The position numbers and the translations under genes are program-made. This document shows, piece after piece, positions 63,631 to 64,000 of a stretch of 64,000 bases of DNA (position 1 is its first letter; every line of letters starts with the position of its first letter). The notes under the pieces were generated by a model that was not told the DNA's origin, ran no database searches, and saw only the letters and a program-made list of their open reading frames with translations. Source of the DNA: UASB124 sp964446935 (GTDB lineage: Bacteria > Babelota > Babeliae > Babelales > RVW-14). The stretch lies in the NCBI GenBank assembly GCA_964446935.1, contig CAYUQI010000003.1, forward strand, positions 1-64,000, written 5' to 3'.

Positions 63631-64000
63631 ATGAAACGCGCAGCATTTACTCTTTTTGAAGTCATTTTAGCCATCGGCATCGTTGTTATTGCCGTTTCTG
63701 TCGTTGCTAATATTCAATTACGTTCCATTGTTCATGTCCTTCATGATCATGATCAAATCGAAAAAACCTTTCTGATAAAAAAAGAATTGTATAATTTCTT
63801 TCTAGAACCACCAGATCAATCAAAAAAAATAACAACCAAGCTTGAAGATCCCGACATTAATATCATCACGCAAGTCATCAACATCCCCCCAAAATCAAGT
63901 TTATCTCCCTTTAAAAAATATCTTAAAATAGTTCAAAGCGAAGGGCGATGGAAATATGATGGAAAGACGACCAATGCAGTGATGATCACCGTAGTACCAA
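63631..64000 (+). CDS. Minor pseudopilin GspI-like, cut by window edge
   Basis: The ATG at 63631, with GGGGA upstream, begins MKRAA followed by F6-TLFE10 and a helix VILAIGIVVIAVSVV. The frame stays open to the end of the window (123 codons). It lies after gspH, where gspI is expected, and again has Ala before the cleavage site. The rest of the protein is outside the window, so the identity rests on the leader and gene order. Confidence 0.75.
   Translation, partial: MKRAAFTLFEVILAIGIVVIAVSVVANIQLRSIVHVLHDHDQIEKTFLIKKELYNFFLEPPDQSKKITTKLEDPDINIITQVINIPPKSSLSPFKKYLKIVQSEGRWKYDGKTTNAVMITVVP

Noticed and set aside
1..64000. tRNA or rRNA genes
   Set aside because: None was recognised by eye on either strand; a tRNA scan was not possible, so a missed tRNA remains possible.

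Overview
The window is an A+T-rich, gene-dense stretch from a Gram-negative, probably host-associated bacterium. The Gram-negative call rests on a meso-DAP type MurE, nucleotide-sugar and envelope-glycan genes, a flippase-like ABC exporter, a heptosyltransferase-like GT9, and type II secretion (T2SS) pseudopilin genes at the right edge. Intergenic spaces are full of short palindromic repeats with cores such as GTCATCCTGAA, GTCGTACCGGCGAAGG and GTTCATGGTTCGAGAC. Together with the unusual number of exported proteins, this resembles intracellular lineages such as Candidatus Dependentiae (TM6) or some intracellular proteobacteria. The taxon is an inference; no rRNA or tRNA gene was seen.

Layout. 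1-12.9 kb: a GT-C type membrane glycosyltransferase cut by the left edge, a small exported protein, galE, a degenerate histidyl-tRNA-synthetase-like protein, a coiled-coil protein, an exported M16 protease overlapping murE, a phosphotransferase and a sulfotransferase. 13.3-16.5 kb: rfbF, rfbG and a DPM-like GT2, i.e. CDP-4-keto-6-deoxyglucose supply and a polyprenyl-linked sugar transferase. 16.5-34.6 kb: fifteen consecutive genes, on both strands, that all appear to begin with an export signal. Several encode enzymes that are normally cytosolic: acetyl-CoA synthetase, UDP-glucose dehydrogenase, GT2, GT4 and GT32 glycosyltransferases, Rossmann methyltransferase-like proteins, ATP-grasp-like proteins and alpha/beta hydrolases. 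34.8-37.8 kb: an epimerase and a split transketolase, which look like the continuation of the rfbFG pathway. 37.9-42.9 kb: three paralogous GT-C membrane proteins. 43.1-45.8 kb: two more exported proteins, a fucosyltransferase-like/DUF268 fusion and a small methyltransferase-like protein. 45.8-57.0 kb: a mostly minus-strand cytosolic glycan cluster (GTs, methyltransferases, fcl, gmd, ABC flippase, DPM-like GT2). 57.4-61.2 kb: polysaccharide deacetylase, two paralogous exported proteins, a NUDIX hydrolase and a lipoprotein-like protein. 61.4-64.0 kb: gspF, gspG, gspH and a gspI-like gene cut by the right edge.

How it may fit together. The unsignalled genes make an ordinary surface-glycan locus: CDP- and GDP-linked 6-deoxysugars, transferases, a flippase and GT-C enzymes. 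The signalled genes look like a second set of glycan-modifying activities directed out of the cytoplasm. One family (methyltransferase-like) occurs in both a signalled and an unsignalled form. The T2SS genes offer a possible route across the outer membrane. Export to the host is a hypothesis, not something the sequence proves.

Four runs of 100 N (17750, 40194, 52959, 58980) are assembly gaps of unknown true size. They truncate or interrupt six genes, and any reading frame crossing them is artificial.
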